30,545 nt of DNA. It comes from Saccoglossus kowalevskii (taxonomy: Eukaryota; Hemichordata; Enteropneusta; Harrimaniidae). The translations under genes were made by a program, and so were the position numbers. The stretch covers positions 1-30,545 of the forward strand of contig NW_003118495.1 in assembly GCF_000003605.2 (NCBI RefSeq), read 5' to 3'. The notes below the pieces were generated by a model that had not been told where the DNA came from, made no database searches, and saw only the letters and a program-made list of their open reading frames with translations. This document shows positions 1 to 10,562 of the stretch, piece after piece (within the stretch, counting starts at the first letter, position 1; each line of letters begins with the position of its first letter).

Positions 1-110
1 AGCAGGTGATGGTGATACTGAGTATCAAGAGACAAAATTAGTTTCGAGGCTATCCTCTATCAAGACATTTCCTGTGAACAAACACAGCTAATATATGGCG
101 CAATCTAGTA
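1..110. repeat. Inter-array spacer 1, right-hand end only
   Basis: This is the last 110 bases of the spacer that recurs eight more times in the window. It begins at AGCAGGTGATGG and ends at CAATCTAGTA, directly before the first 24-bp unit. The left two thirds lie outside the window. Over the part present it agrees with the full spacers 2, 3, 6 and 7 by eye. It holds the small inverted repeats described under spacer 2. No gene is visible. Confidence 0.95.
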
Positions 111-1094
111 TGCATTGATTGGATATGTCGTGTGTGTATTGATTGGATATGTCGTGTGTGTATTGATTGGATATGTCCTGTGTGCATTGATTGGATATGT
201 CCTGTGTGTATTGATTGGATATGTCCTGTGTGTATTGATTGGATATGTCTTGTGTGCATTGATTGGATATGTCCTGTGTGCATTGATTGGATATGTCCTG
301 TGTGTATTGATTGGATATGTCCTGTGTGCATTGATTGGATATGTCCTGTGTGCATTGATTGGATATGTCCTGTATGCATTGATTGGATATGTCCTGTGTG
401 TATTGATTGGATATGTCGTGTGTGTATTGATTGGATATGTCCTGTGTGCATTGATTGGATATGTCCTGTGTGCATTGATTGGATATGTCCTGTGTGCATT
501 GATTGGATATGTTCTGTGTGCATTGATTGGATATGTCCTGTGTACATTGATTGGATATGTCCTGTGTGCATTGATTGGATATGGCCTGTGTGCATTGATT
601 GGATATGTCCTGTGTGCATTGATTGGATATGTCCTGTGTGTATTGATTGGATATGTCCTGTGTGCATTGATTGGATATGTCTTGTGTGCATTGATTGGAT
701 ATGTCCTGTGTGCATTGATTGGATATGTCCTGTGTGCATTGATTGGATATGTCCTGTGTGCATTGATTGGATATGTCCTGTGTGCATTGATTGGATATGT
801 CCTGTGTGCATTGATTGGATATGTCCTGTGTGCATTGATTGGATATGTCCTGTGTGCATTGATTGGATATGTCCTGTGTGCATTGATTGGATATGTCCTG
901 TGTGCATTGATCGGATATGTCCTGTGTGCATTGATTAGATATGTCCTGTGTGTATTGATTGGATATGTCCTATGTGCATTGATTGGATATGTCCTGTGTG
1001 CATTGATTGGATATGTCCTGTGTGCATTGATTGGATATGTCCTGTGTGCATTGATTGGATATGTCCTGTGTGCATTGATTGGATATGTCCTGTG
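111..1094 (+). repeat. 24-bp tandem array 1 (41 units)
   Basis: The array has exactly 41 units with no length change, so every unit stays in phase from 111 to 1094. Its first two units both carry TCGTGTG where the consensus has TCCTGTG, a trait shared only with array 2. At 375 (unit 12) a unit preceded by CCTGTA is followed by a second copy of the array-start order, with TCGTGTG in the next unit. Near the right end a unit with ATCGG (C at 912) lies 183 bp before the spacer, as in arrays 3, 4, 6 and 8. Variants seen include TTCTGTG, TGTACATTG, ATGGCCTG and ATTAGATATG. The long open frames are a by-product of the 8-codon unit. Confidence 0.98.
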
Positions 1095-1338
1095 TGTATT
1101 TAAATGATGAGACCAAACAACTATTTATATATTGTAGACCGGAATAACCCGGGAGAACATCAGCTATTAACCTCAGGAGCAAAAAGTGAGATAAAATGTT
1201 AAACTAAGATGAACCAGTCAACCATTTCATTCACGATGTTAGATACAGTTGCGTAGCTTCACAATTGATATTTGCAGATATAGTATCAACCCAATCTATT
1301 GTCAATGAATATTTATACAAAACTGAGCAGGTGATGGT

Positions 1339-1351
1339 GATACTGAGTATC
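1339..1351. other. Small inverted repeat in the spacer (GATAC-tga-GTATC)
   Basis: A perfect 5-bp stem with a 3-base loop, present unchanged in every spacer including the partial first one and the divergent ninth. The stem is short and could occur by chance, so function is not implied. Its conservation only reflects the near identity of the spacers. Confidence 0.5.
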
Positions 1352-1396
1352 AAGAGACAAAATTAGTTTCGAGGCTATCCTCTATCAAGACATTTC

Positions 1397-1412
1397 CTGT
1401 GAACAAACACAG
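1397..1412. other. Small inverted repeat in the spacer (CTGTG-aacaaa-CACAG)
   Basis: A perfect 5-bp stem with a 6-base loop, 23 bases before the array starts. The left arm lies in a stretch (1389-1405) that itself resembles part of the 24-bp unit. It is conserved in all spacers. A role in replication slippage or recombination is possible, but the sequence alone does not show it. Confidence 0.5.
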
Positions 1413-1997
1413 CTAATATATGGCGCAATCTAGTATGCATTGATTGGATATGTCGTGTGTGTATTGATTGGATATGTCGTGTGTGTATTGATTGGATATG
1501 TCCTGTGTGCATTGATTGGATATGTCCTGTGTGCATTGATTGGATATGTCCTGTGTGTATTGATTGGATATGTCCTGTGTGCATTGATTGGATATGTCCT
1601 GTGTGCATTGATTGGATATGTCATGTGTGCATTGATTGGATATGTCCTGTGTGCATTGATTGGATATGTCCTGTGTGTATTGATTGGATATGTCCTGTGT
1701 GCATTGATTGGATATGTCCTGTGTGCATTGATTGGATATGTTCTGTGTGTGTTGATTGGATATGTCCTGTGTGCATTGATTGGATATGTCCTGTGTGCAT
1801 TGATTGGATATGTTCTGTGTGCATTGATTGGATATGTCCTGTGTACATTGATTGGATATGTCCTGTGTGCATTGATTGGATATGGCCTGTGTGCATTGAT
1901 TGGATATGTCCTGTGTGCATTGATTGGATATGTCCTGTGTGTATTGATTGGATATGTCCTGTGTGTATTGATTGGATATGTCTTGTGTGCATTGATT

Positions 1998-2085
1998 GAT
2001 ATGTCCTGTGTGCATTGATTGGATATTGTCCTGTGTGCATTGATTGATATGGCCTGTGTGCATTGATTGATATGTCCCTGTGTGC
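1998..2085. other. Irregular zone with phase shifts in array 2
   Basis: Several single-base changes of length fall within 90 bases: ATTGATATG (one G lost, three times), GGATATTGTCC (one T gained) and GTCCCTG (one C gained), with a net change of -1. The flanking units are regular. The changes are mostly in short runs of one base, as expected of long-read consensus errors or of an assembly seam. A true degenerate patch is also possible. Confidence 0.7.
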
Positions 2086-3042
2086 ATTGATTGGATATGT
2101 CCTGTGTGTATTGATTGGATATGTCCTGTGTGCATTGATTGGATATGTCCTGTGTGCATTGATTGGATATGTCCTGTGTGCATTGATTGGATATGTCCTG
2201 TGTGCATTGATTGGATATGTCCTGTGTGCATTGATTGGATATGTCCTGTGTGCATTGATTGGATATGTCCTGTGTGCATTGATTGGATATGTCCTGTGTG
2301 CATTGATTGGATATGTCCTGTGTGCATTGATTGGATATGTCCTGTGTGCATTGATTGGATATGTCCTGTGTGCATTGATTGGATATGTCCTGTGTGCATT
2401 GATCGGATATGTCCTGTGTGCATTGATTGGATATGTCCTGTGTGCATTGATTGGATATGTCCTGTGTGCATTGATCGGATATGTCCTGTGTGCATTGATT
2501 GGATATGTCCTGTGTGTATTGATTGGATATGTCCTGTGTGCATTGATTGGATATGTTCTGTGTGCATTGATTGGATATGTCCTGTGTGTATTGATTGGAT
2601 ATGTCCTGTGTGCATTGATTGGATATGTCTTGTGTGTATTGATTGGATATGTCCTGTGTGCATTGATTGGATATGTCCTGTGTGCATTGATTGGATATGT
2701 CCTGTGTGCATTGATTGGATATGTCCTGTGTGCATTGATTGGATATGTCCTGTGTGCATTGATTGGATATGTCCTGTGTGCATTGATTGGATATGTCCTG
2801 TGTGCATTGATTGGATATGTCCTGTGTGCATTGATTGGATATGTCCTGTGTGCATTGATCGGATATGTCCTGTGTGCATTGATTGGATATGTCCTGTGTG
2901 TATTGATTGGATATGTCCTATGTGCATTGATTGGATATGTCCTATGTGCATTGATTGGATATGTCCTGTGTGCATTGATTGGATATGTCCTGTGTGCATT
3001 GATTGGATATGTCCTGTGTGCATTGATTGGATATGTCCTGTG

Positions 3043-3306
3043 TGTATTGATTGAATATGTCCTGTGTGTATTGATTGGATATGTCCTGTGTGCATTGATT
3101 GGATATGTCCTATGTGTATTGATTGGATATGTCCTGTGTGCATTGATTGGATATGTCCTGTGTGTATTGATTGGATATGTCCTGTGTGTATTGATTGGAT
3201 ATGTCCTGTGTGCATTGATTGGATATGTCCTGTGTGCATTGATTGGATATGTCCTGTGTGTATTGATTGGATATGTCCTGTGTGTATTGATTGAATATGT
3301 CATGTG
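3043..3306 (+). repeat. 11-unit barcode block, copy a
   Basis: Eleven units bounded by two units with TTGAATATG; the second also has TCATGTG. Scored by the third base of each unit (TGTATT or TGCATT), the order is T T C T C T T C C T T. This copy has CCTATGTG after the third unit, shared with the copy at 5247, and an unmodified fifth unit (CATTG rather than CACTG). It is therefore closest to, or ancestral to, the 5247 copy. Confidence 0.85.
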
Positions 3307-4604
3307 TGCATTGATTGGATATGTCCTGTGTGCATTGATTGGATATGTCCTGTGTGCATTGATTGGATATGTCCTGTGTGCATTGATTGGATATGTCCTG
3401 TGTGCATTGATTGGATATGTCGTGTGTGTATTGATTGGATATGTCCTGTGTGCATTGATTGGATATGTCCTGTGTGCATTGATTGGATATGTCCTGTGTG
3501 CATTGATTGGATATGTCCTGTGTGCATTGATTGGATATGTCCTGTGTGCATTGATTGGATATGTCCTGTGTGCATTGATTGGATATGTCCTGTGTGCATT
3601 GATTGGATATGTCCTGTGTGCATTGATTGGATATGTCCTGTGTGCATTGATTGGATATGTCCTGTTTGCATTGATTGGATATGTCCTGTGTGCATTGATT
3701 GGATATGTCCTGTGTACATTGATTGGATATGTCCTGTGTGCATTGATTGGATATGTCCTGTGTGTATTGATTGGATATGTCCTGTGTGTATTGATTGGAT
3801 ATGTCCTGTGTGTATTGATTGGATATGTCCTGTGTGCATTGATTGGATATGTCCTGTGTGTATTGATTGGATATGTCCTGTGTGTATTGATTGGATATGT
3901 CCTGTGTGCATTGATTGGATATGTCCTGTGTGCATTGATTGGATATGTCCTGTGTGTATTGATTGGATATGTCCTGTGTGCATTGATTGGATATGTCCTG
4001 TGTGCATTGATTGGATATGTTCTGTGTGTGTTGATTGGATATGTCCTGTGTGCATTGATTGGATATGTCCTGTGTGCATTGATTGGATATGTTCTGTGTG
4101 CATTGATTGGATATGTCCTGTGTACATTGATTGGATATGTCCTGTGTGCATTGATTGGATATGGCCTGTGTGCATTGATTGGATATGTCCTGTGTGCATT
4201 GATTGGATATGTCCTGTGTGTATTGATTGGATATGTCCTGTGTGTATTGATTGGATATGTCTTGTGTGCATTGATTGGATATGTCCTGTGTGCATTGATT
4301 GGATATGTCCTGTGTGCATTGATTGGATATGGCCTGTGTGCATTGATTGGATATGTCCTGTGTGCATTGATTGGATATGTCCTGTGTGTATTGATTGGAT
4401 ATGTCCTGTGTGTATTGATTGGATATGTCTTGTGTGCATTGATTGGATATGTCCTGTGTGCATTGATTGGATATGTCCTGTGTGTATTGATTGGATATGT
4501 CCTGTGTGCATTGATTGGATATGTCCTGTGTGCATTGATTGGATATGTCCTGTATGCATTGATTGGATATGTCCTGTGTGTATTGATTGGATATGTCCTG
4601 TGTG

Positions 4605-4875
4605 TATTGATGATATGTCCTGTGTGCATTGATTGGATATGTCCTGTGTGTATTGATGAATATGTTCTGTGTGAATTGATCGATATGTCCTGTGTGCATT
4701 GAATGGATATGTCCTGTGTGCATTGATGATATGTCCTGTGTGCATTGATGGGATATGTCCTGTGTGCATGATTAGGATATGTCATGTGTGCATTGATTGG
4801 ATATGTCATGTGTGCATGGATTGGGATATGTCCTGTGTGCATTGATTGGATATGTCCTGTGTGCATTGATTCGGA
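4605..4875. other. Strongly irregular zone in array 2
   Basis: About eleven successive units carry insertions, deletions or substitutions, such as ATTGATGATATG, ATTGATGAATATG, GATCGATATG, GAATGGATATG, GCATGATTAGG, GCATGGATTGGG and GATTCGGATATG. The net change is -4 bases. On both sides the array is regular for kilobases. Such a sharp, isolated patch is most simply read as a low-coverage or chimeric join in the assembly. The biological alternative is an old, degenerate array edge. Confidence 0.75.
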
Positions 4876-5246
4876 TATGTCCTGTGTGCATTGATTGGAT
4901 ATGTCTTGTGTGTATTGATTGGATATGTCCTGTGTGCATTGATTGGATATGTCATGTGTGCATTGATTGGATATGTCCTGTGTGCATTGATTGGATATGT
5001 CCTGTGTGCATTGATTGGATATGTCCTGTGTGCATTGATTGGATATGTCCTGTGTGTATTGATTGGATATGTCCTGTGTGCATTGATTGGATATGTCCTG
5101 TGTGCATTGATTGGATATGTCCTGTGTGCATTGAGTGGATATGTCCTGTGTGCATTGATTGGATATGTCCTGTGTGCATTGATTGGATATGTCCTGTGTG
5201 CATTGATTGGATATGTCCTGTGTGCATTGATTGGATATGTCCTGTG

Positions 5247-5510
5247 TGTATTGATTGAATATGTCCTGTGTGTATTGATTGGATATGTCCTGTGTGCATT
5301 GATTGGATATGTCCTATGTGTATTGATTGGATATGTCCTGTGTGCACTGATTGGATATGTCCTGTGTGTATTGATTGGATATGTCCTGTGTGTATTGATT
5401 TGATATGTCCTGTGTGCATTGATTGGATATGTCCTGTGTGCATTGATTGGATATGTCCTGTGTGTATTGATTGGATATGTCCTGTGTGTATTGATTGAAT
5501 ATGTCATGTG
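5247..5510 (+). repeat. 11-unit barcode block, copy b
   Basis: Same order T T C T C T T C C T T between the TTGAATATG markers (G at 5257 and 5497, 240 bp apart). The fifth unit has the CACTG variant found also in the copies at 6639, 17414, 18878, 21086 and 24211. One private change, ATTTGATATG near 5401, marks this copy. Confidence 0.87.
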
Positions 5511-6638
5511 TGCATTGATTGGATATGTCCTGTGTGCATTGATTGGATATGTCCTGTGTGTATTGATTGGATATGTCCTGTGTGCATTGATTGGATATGT
5601 CCTGTGTGCATTGATTGGATATGTCCTGTGTGCATTGATTGGATATGTCCTGTGTGCATTGATTGGATATGTCCTGTGTGTATTGATTGGATATATCCTG
5701 TCTGTATTGATTGGATATGTCCTGTGTGTATTGATTGGATATGTCCTGTGTGCATTGATTGGATATGTCCTGTGTGTATTGATTGGATATGTCATGTGTG
5801 CATTGATTGGATATGTCCTGTGTGCATTGATTGGATATGTCCTGTGTGTATTGATTGGATATGTCCTGTGTGCATTGATTGGATATGTCCTGTGTGCATT
5901 GATTGGATATGTCCTGTGTGCATTGATTGGATATGTCCTGTGTGCATTGATTGGATATGTCCTGTGTGTATTGATTGGATATGTCCTGTCTGTATTGATT
6001 GGACATGTCCTGTGTGGATTGATTGGATATGTCCTGTGTGGATTGATTGGATATGTCCTGTGTGCATTGATTGGATATGTCCTGTGTGCATTGATTGGAT
6101 ATGTCCTGTGTGCATTGATTGGATATGTCCTGTGTGCATTGATTGGATATGTCCTGTGTGCATTGATTGGATATGTCCTGTGTGTATTGATTGGATATGT
6201 CCTGTGTGTATTGATTGTATATGTCCTGTGTGTATTGATTGGATATGTCCTGTGTGCATTGATTGAATATGTCCTGTGTGTATTGATTGGATATGTTCTG
6301 TGTGTATTGATTGGATATGTCCTGTGTGTATTGATTGGATATGTCCTGTGTGCATTGATTGGATATGTCCTGTGTGCATTGATTGGATATGTCCTGTGTG
6401 CATTGATTGGATATGTCCTGTGTGTATTGATTAGATATGTCCTGTGTGCATTGATTGGATATGTCCTGTGTGTATTGATTGGATATGTCCTGTGTGCATT
6501 GATTGGATATGTCCTGTGTGCATTGATTGGATATGTCCTGTGTGCCTTGATTGGATATGTCCTGTGTGCATTGATTGGATATGTCCTGTGTGCATTGATT
6601 GGATATGTCCTGTGTGCATTGATTGGATATGTCCTGTG

Positions 6639-6902
6639 TGTATTGATTGAATATGTCCTGTGTGTATTGATTGGATATGTCCTGTGTGCATTGATTGGAT
6701 ATGTCCTGTGTGTATTGATTGGATATGTCCTGTGTGCACTGATTGGATATGTCCTGTGTGTATTGATTGGATATGTCCTGTGTGTATTGATTGGATATGT
6801 CCTGTGTGCATTGATTGGATATGTCCTGTGTGCATTGATTGGATATGTCCTGTGTGTATTGATTGGATATGTCCTGTGTGTATTGATTGGATATGTCATG
6901 TG
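6639..6902 (+). repeat. 11-unit barcode block, copy c
   Basis: The left marker TTGAATATG (G at 6649) and the CACTG unit are present, and TCATGTG sits exactly 240 bp on. The right marker has the consensus TTGGATATG, so one of the two A markers has reverted or was never acquired here. Confidence 0.8.
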
Positions 6903-8798
6903 TGCATTGATTGGATATGTCCTGTGTGCATTGATTGGATATGTCCTGTGTGTATTGATTGGATATGTCCTGTGTGCATTGATTAGATATGTCCTGTGTG
7001 CATTGATTGGATATGTCCTGTGTGTATTGATTGGATATGTCCTGTGTGCATTGATTGGATATGTCCTGTGTGCATTGATTGGATATGTCCTGTGTGCATT
7101 AATTGGATATGTCGTGTGTGCATTGATTGGATATGTCCTGTGTGTATTGATTGGATATGTCCTGTGTGCATTGATTGGATATGTCCTGTGTGCATTGATT
7201 GGATATGTCCTGTGTGTATTGATTGGATATGTCCTATGTGCATTGATTGGATATGTCCTGTGTGTATTGATTGGATATGTCCTGTGTGCATTGATTGGAT
7301 ATGTCCTGTGTGCATTGATTGGATATGTCCTGTGTGCATTGATTGGATATGTCCTGTGTGCATTGATTGGATATGTCCTGTGTGCATTGATTGGATATGT
7401 CCTGTGTGCATTGATTGGATATGTCCTGTGTGCATTGATTGGATATGTCCTGTGTGCATTGATTGGATATGTCCTGTGTGCATTGATTGGATATGTCCTG
7501 TGTGTATTGATTGGATATGTCCTATGTGCATTGATTGGATATGTCCTGTGTGCATTGATTGGATATGTCCTGTGTGCATTGATTGGATATGTCCTGTGTG
7601 CATTGATTGGATATGTCCTGTGTGCATTGATTGGATATGTCCTGTGTGCATTGATTGGATATGTCCTGTGTGCATTGATTGGATATGTCCTGTGTGCATT
7701 GATTGGATATGTCCTGTGTGGATTGATTGTATATGTCCTGTGTGCATTGATTGGATATGTCCTGTGTGCATTGATTGGATATGTCCTGTGTGCATTGATT
7801 GGATATGTCCTGTGTGTATTGATTGGATATGTCCTGTGTGCATTGATTGGATATGTCCTGTGTGCATTGACTGGATATGTCCTGTGTGCATTGATTGGAT
7901 ATGTCCTGTGTGTATTGATTGGATATGTCCTGTGTGTATTGATTGGATATGTCCTTTGTGCATTGATTGGATATGTCCTGTGTGTATTGATTGGATATGT
8001 CCTGTGTGTATTGATTGGATATGTCCTGTGTGCATTGATTGGATATGTCCTGTGTGTATTGATTGGATATGTCCTGTGTGCATTGATTGGATATGTCCTG
8101 TGTGCATTGATTGGATATGTCCTGTGTGCATTGGTTGGATATGTCCTGTGTGCATTGATTGGATATGTCCTGTGTGCATTAATTGGATATGTCCTGTGTG
8201 CATTGATTGGATATGTCCTGTGTGCATTGATTGGATATGTCCTGTGTGCATTGATTGGATATGTCCTGTGTGTATTGATTGGATATATCCTGTCTGTATT
8301 GATTGGATATGTCCTGTGTGTATTGATTGGATATGTCCTGTGTGCATTGATTGGATATGTCCTGTGTGTATTGATTGGATATGTCATGTGTGCATTGATT
8401 GGATATGTCCTGTGTGCATTGATTGGATATGTCCTGTGTGTATTGATTGGATATGTCCTGTGTGCATTGATTGGATATGTCCTGTGTGCATTGATTGGAT
8501 ATGTCCTGTGTGCATTGATTGGATATGTCCTGTGTGCATTGATTGGATATGTCCTGTGTGCATTGATTGGATATGTCCTGTGTGCATTGATTGGATATGT
8601 CCTGTGTGCATTGATTGGATATGTCCTGTGTGCATTGATCGGATATGTCCTGTGTGCATTGATTGGATATGTCCTGTGTGTATTGATTGGATATGTCCTG
8701 TGTGCATTGATTGGATATGTCCTGTGTGCATTGATTGGATATGTCCTGTGTGCATTGATTGGATATGTCCTGTGTGCATTGATTGGATATGTCCTGTG

Positions 8799-9139
8799 TG
8801 TATTTAAATGATGAGACCAAACAACTATTTATATATTGTAGACCGGAATAACCCGGGAGAACATCAGCTGTTAACCTCAGGAGCAAAAAGTGAGATAAAA
8901 TGTTAAACTAAGATGAACCAGTCAACCATTTCATTCACGATGTTAGATACAGTTGCGTAGCTTCACAATTGATATTTGCAGATATAGTATCAACCCAATC
9001 TATTGTCAATGAATATTTATACAAAACTGAGCAGGTGATGGTGATACTGAGTATCAAGAGACAAAATTAGTTTCGAGGCTATCCTCTATCAAGACATTTC
9101 CTGTGAACAAACACAGCTAATATATGGCGCAATCTAGTA
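8799..9139. repeat. Inter-array spacer 3 (341 bp)
   Basis: It matches the common spacer version (CAGCTGTTAAC, GGTGATGG, AATTAGTTTCG), which is also that of spacers 6 and 7. It separates the longest array from a short one, so spacer sequence does not track the length of the preceding array. Confidence 0.96.
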
Positions 9140-10221
9140 TGCATTGATTGGATATGTCCTGTGTGTATTGATTGGATATGTCGTGTGTGTATTGATTGGA
9201 TATGTCCTGTGTGCATTGATTGGATATGTCCTGTGTGCATTGATTGGATATGTCCTGTGTGTATTGATTGGATATGTCCTGTGTGCATTGATTGGATATG
9301 TCCTGTGTGCATTGATTGGATATGTCATGTGTGCATTGATTGGATATGTCCTGTGTGCATTGATTGGATATGTCCTGTGTGTATTGATTGGATATGTCCT
9401 GTGTGCATTGATTGGATATGTCCTGTGTGTATTGATTGGATATGTTCTGTGTGTGTTGATTGGATATGTCCTGTGTGCATTGATTGGATATGTCCTGTGT
9501 GCATTGATTGGATATGTTCTGTGTGCATTGATTGGATATGTCCTGTGTACATTGATTGGATATGTCCTGTGTGCATTGATTGGATATGGCCTGTGTGCAT
9601 TGATTGGATATGTCCTGTGTGCATTGATTGGATATGTCCTGTGTGCATTGATTGGATATGTCCTGTGTGTATTGATTGGATATGTCCTGTGTGCATTGAT
9701 TGGATATGTCCTGTGTGCATTGATTGGATATGTCCTGTGTGCATTGATTGGATATGTCCTGTGTGCATTGATTGGATATGTCCTGTGTGTATTGATTGGA
9801 TATGTCCTGTGTGTATTGATTGGATATGTCCTGTGTGCATTGATTGGATATGTCCTGTGTGTATTGATTGGATATGTCCTGTGTGCATTGATTGGATATG
9901 TCCTGTGTGCATTGATTGGATATGTCCTGTATGCATTGATTGTATAATTGTCCTGTGTGTATTGATTGCATATGTCCTGTGTGCATTGATTGGATATGTC
10001 CTGTGTGCATTGATTGGATATGTCCTGTGTGCATTGATCGGATATGTCCTGTGTGCATTGATTGGATATGTCCTGTGTGTATTGATTGGATATGTCCTGT
10101 GTGCATTGATTGGATATGTCCTGTGTGCATTGATTGGATATGTCCTGTGTGCATTGATTGGATATGTCCTGTGTGCATTGATTGGATATGTCCTGTGTGC
10201 ATTGATTGGATATGTCCTGTG
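9140..10221 (+). repeat. 24-bp tandem array 3 (45 units + 2 bp)
   Basis: 1,082 bp, equal to 45 units plus 2 bases. The 2 extra bases lie in one unit at 9941-9950, where TGTATAATTG replaces TGGATATG. The next unit has ATTGCATATG (C at 9969), 253 bp before the spacer, and ATCGG follows 183 bp before the spacer. Array 4 carries the same three marks in the same order, and array 8 carries the last two. The left edge shares TCATGTG (offset 185) and TGTGTTG (offset 312) with arrays 2 and 5. Confidence 0.98.
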
Positions 10222-10562
10222 TGTATTTAAATGATGAGACCAAACAACTATTTATATATTGTAGACCGGAATAACCCGGGAGAACATCAGCTGTTAACCT
10301 CAGGAGCAAAAAGTGAGATAAAATGTTAAACTAAGATGAACCAGTCAACCATTTCATTCACGATGTTAGATACAGTTGCGTAGCTTCACAATTGATATTT
10401 GCAGATATAGTATCAACCCAATCTATTGTCAATGAATATTTATACAAAACTGAGCAGGTGATGGTGATACTGAGTATCAAGAGACAAAATTAATTTCGAG
10501 GCTATCCTCTATCAAGACATTTCCTGTGAACAAACACAGCTAATATATGGCGCAATCTAGTA
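10222..10562. repeat. Inter-array spacer 4 (341 bp, A variant)
   Basis: It has AATTAATTTCG where most spacers have AATTAGTTTCG. Only spacer 8 shares this change. The arrays that follow spacers 4 and 8 both carry the ATTGCATATG unit, so the two modules appear to be closely related. Confidence 0.96.

Larger units (their letters stand above)
1095..1435. repeat. Inter-array spacer 2 (341 bp)
   Basis: This is the first complete spacer. It starts as a broken 24-bp unit (TGTATT) that runs into TAAATGATGAGACC and ends with GCGCAATCTAGTA. It is AT-rich and not internally tandem. It contains CCCGGG and two perfect short inverted repeats, at 1339-1351 and 1397-1412. It differs from the other complete spacers by A at 1166 (CAGCTATTAAC; the others have CAGCTGTTAAC). 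I see no RNA gene, transposase, terminal inverted repeat or protein domain. One minus-strand frame is open from about 1182 leftwards into array 1, where a unit variant stops it. What the spacer does is unknown. Confidence 0.96.
1436..8798 (+). repeat. 24-bp tandem array 2 (about 307 units)
   Basis: This is the longest array: 7,363 bp, equal to 307 units minus 5 bases. The missing bases are accounted for by two irregular zones, 1998-2085 (net -1) and 4605-4875 (net -4). From about 4880 to the right edge I see no length change. The left edge has TCGTGTG in units 1 and 2, TCATGTG at offset 185 and a TGTGTTG unit at offset 312; the last two also occur at the same offsets in arrays 3 and 5. The right edge has ATCGG 159 bp before the spacer. 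The interior holds copies of the 11-unit barcode block, a unit pair with ATATATCCTGTCTG (5689, 8281), and a GGACATGTCC variant at 6001. Confidence 0.97.

Noticed and set aside
111-1094. CRISPR array
   Set aside because: Units are contiguous with no variable spacers between repeats, no cas genes are present, and the 341-bp interruptions are identical to each other.
1326-1377. Pol III promoter (A box-like GAGCAGGTGATGG and B box-like GTTTCGAGGC about 41 bases apart)
   Set aside because: The A box does not fit the consensus well, the B box lacks its first conserved G, and no cloverleaf or T-run terminator follows, so a tRNA-like or SINE origin is not supported.
1095-1435. Helitron end: the spacer ends in CTAG followed by T, with a CTGTG/CACAG hairpin upstream
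   Set aside because: The hairpin is 17 bases from CTAG, farther than usual. No 5' TC end at a host A is found at the left boundary, and no Rep/helicase coding sequence is present. CTAG alone is weak evidence.
1095-1435. Spacer as a DNA transposon flanked by a GTA target duplication (GTA before TTTAAATG and GTA after CAATCTA)
   Set aside because: Three bases are too few, there are no terminal inverted repeats, and removing the segment with one GTA would break the 24-bp phase, whereas spacer-less sites keep it.
2063-4702. Forward frame of LIGYVLCA repeats as a multi-pass membrane protein
   Set aside because: Hydrophobicity follows from the unit's T-rich strand. The frame begins and ends at indels and not at gene signals, and unit variants show no preference for silent changes.
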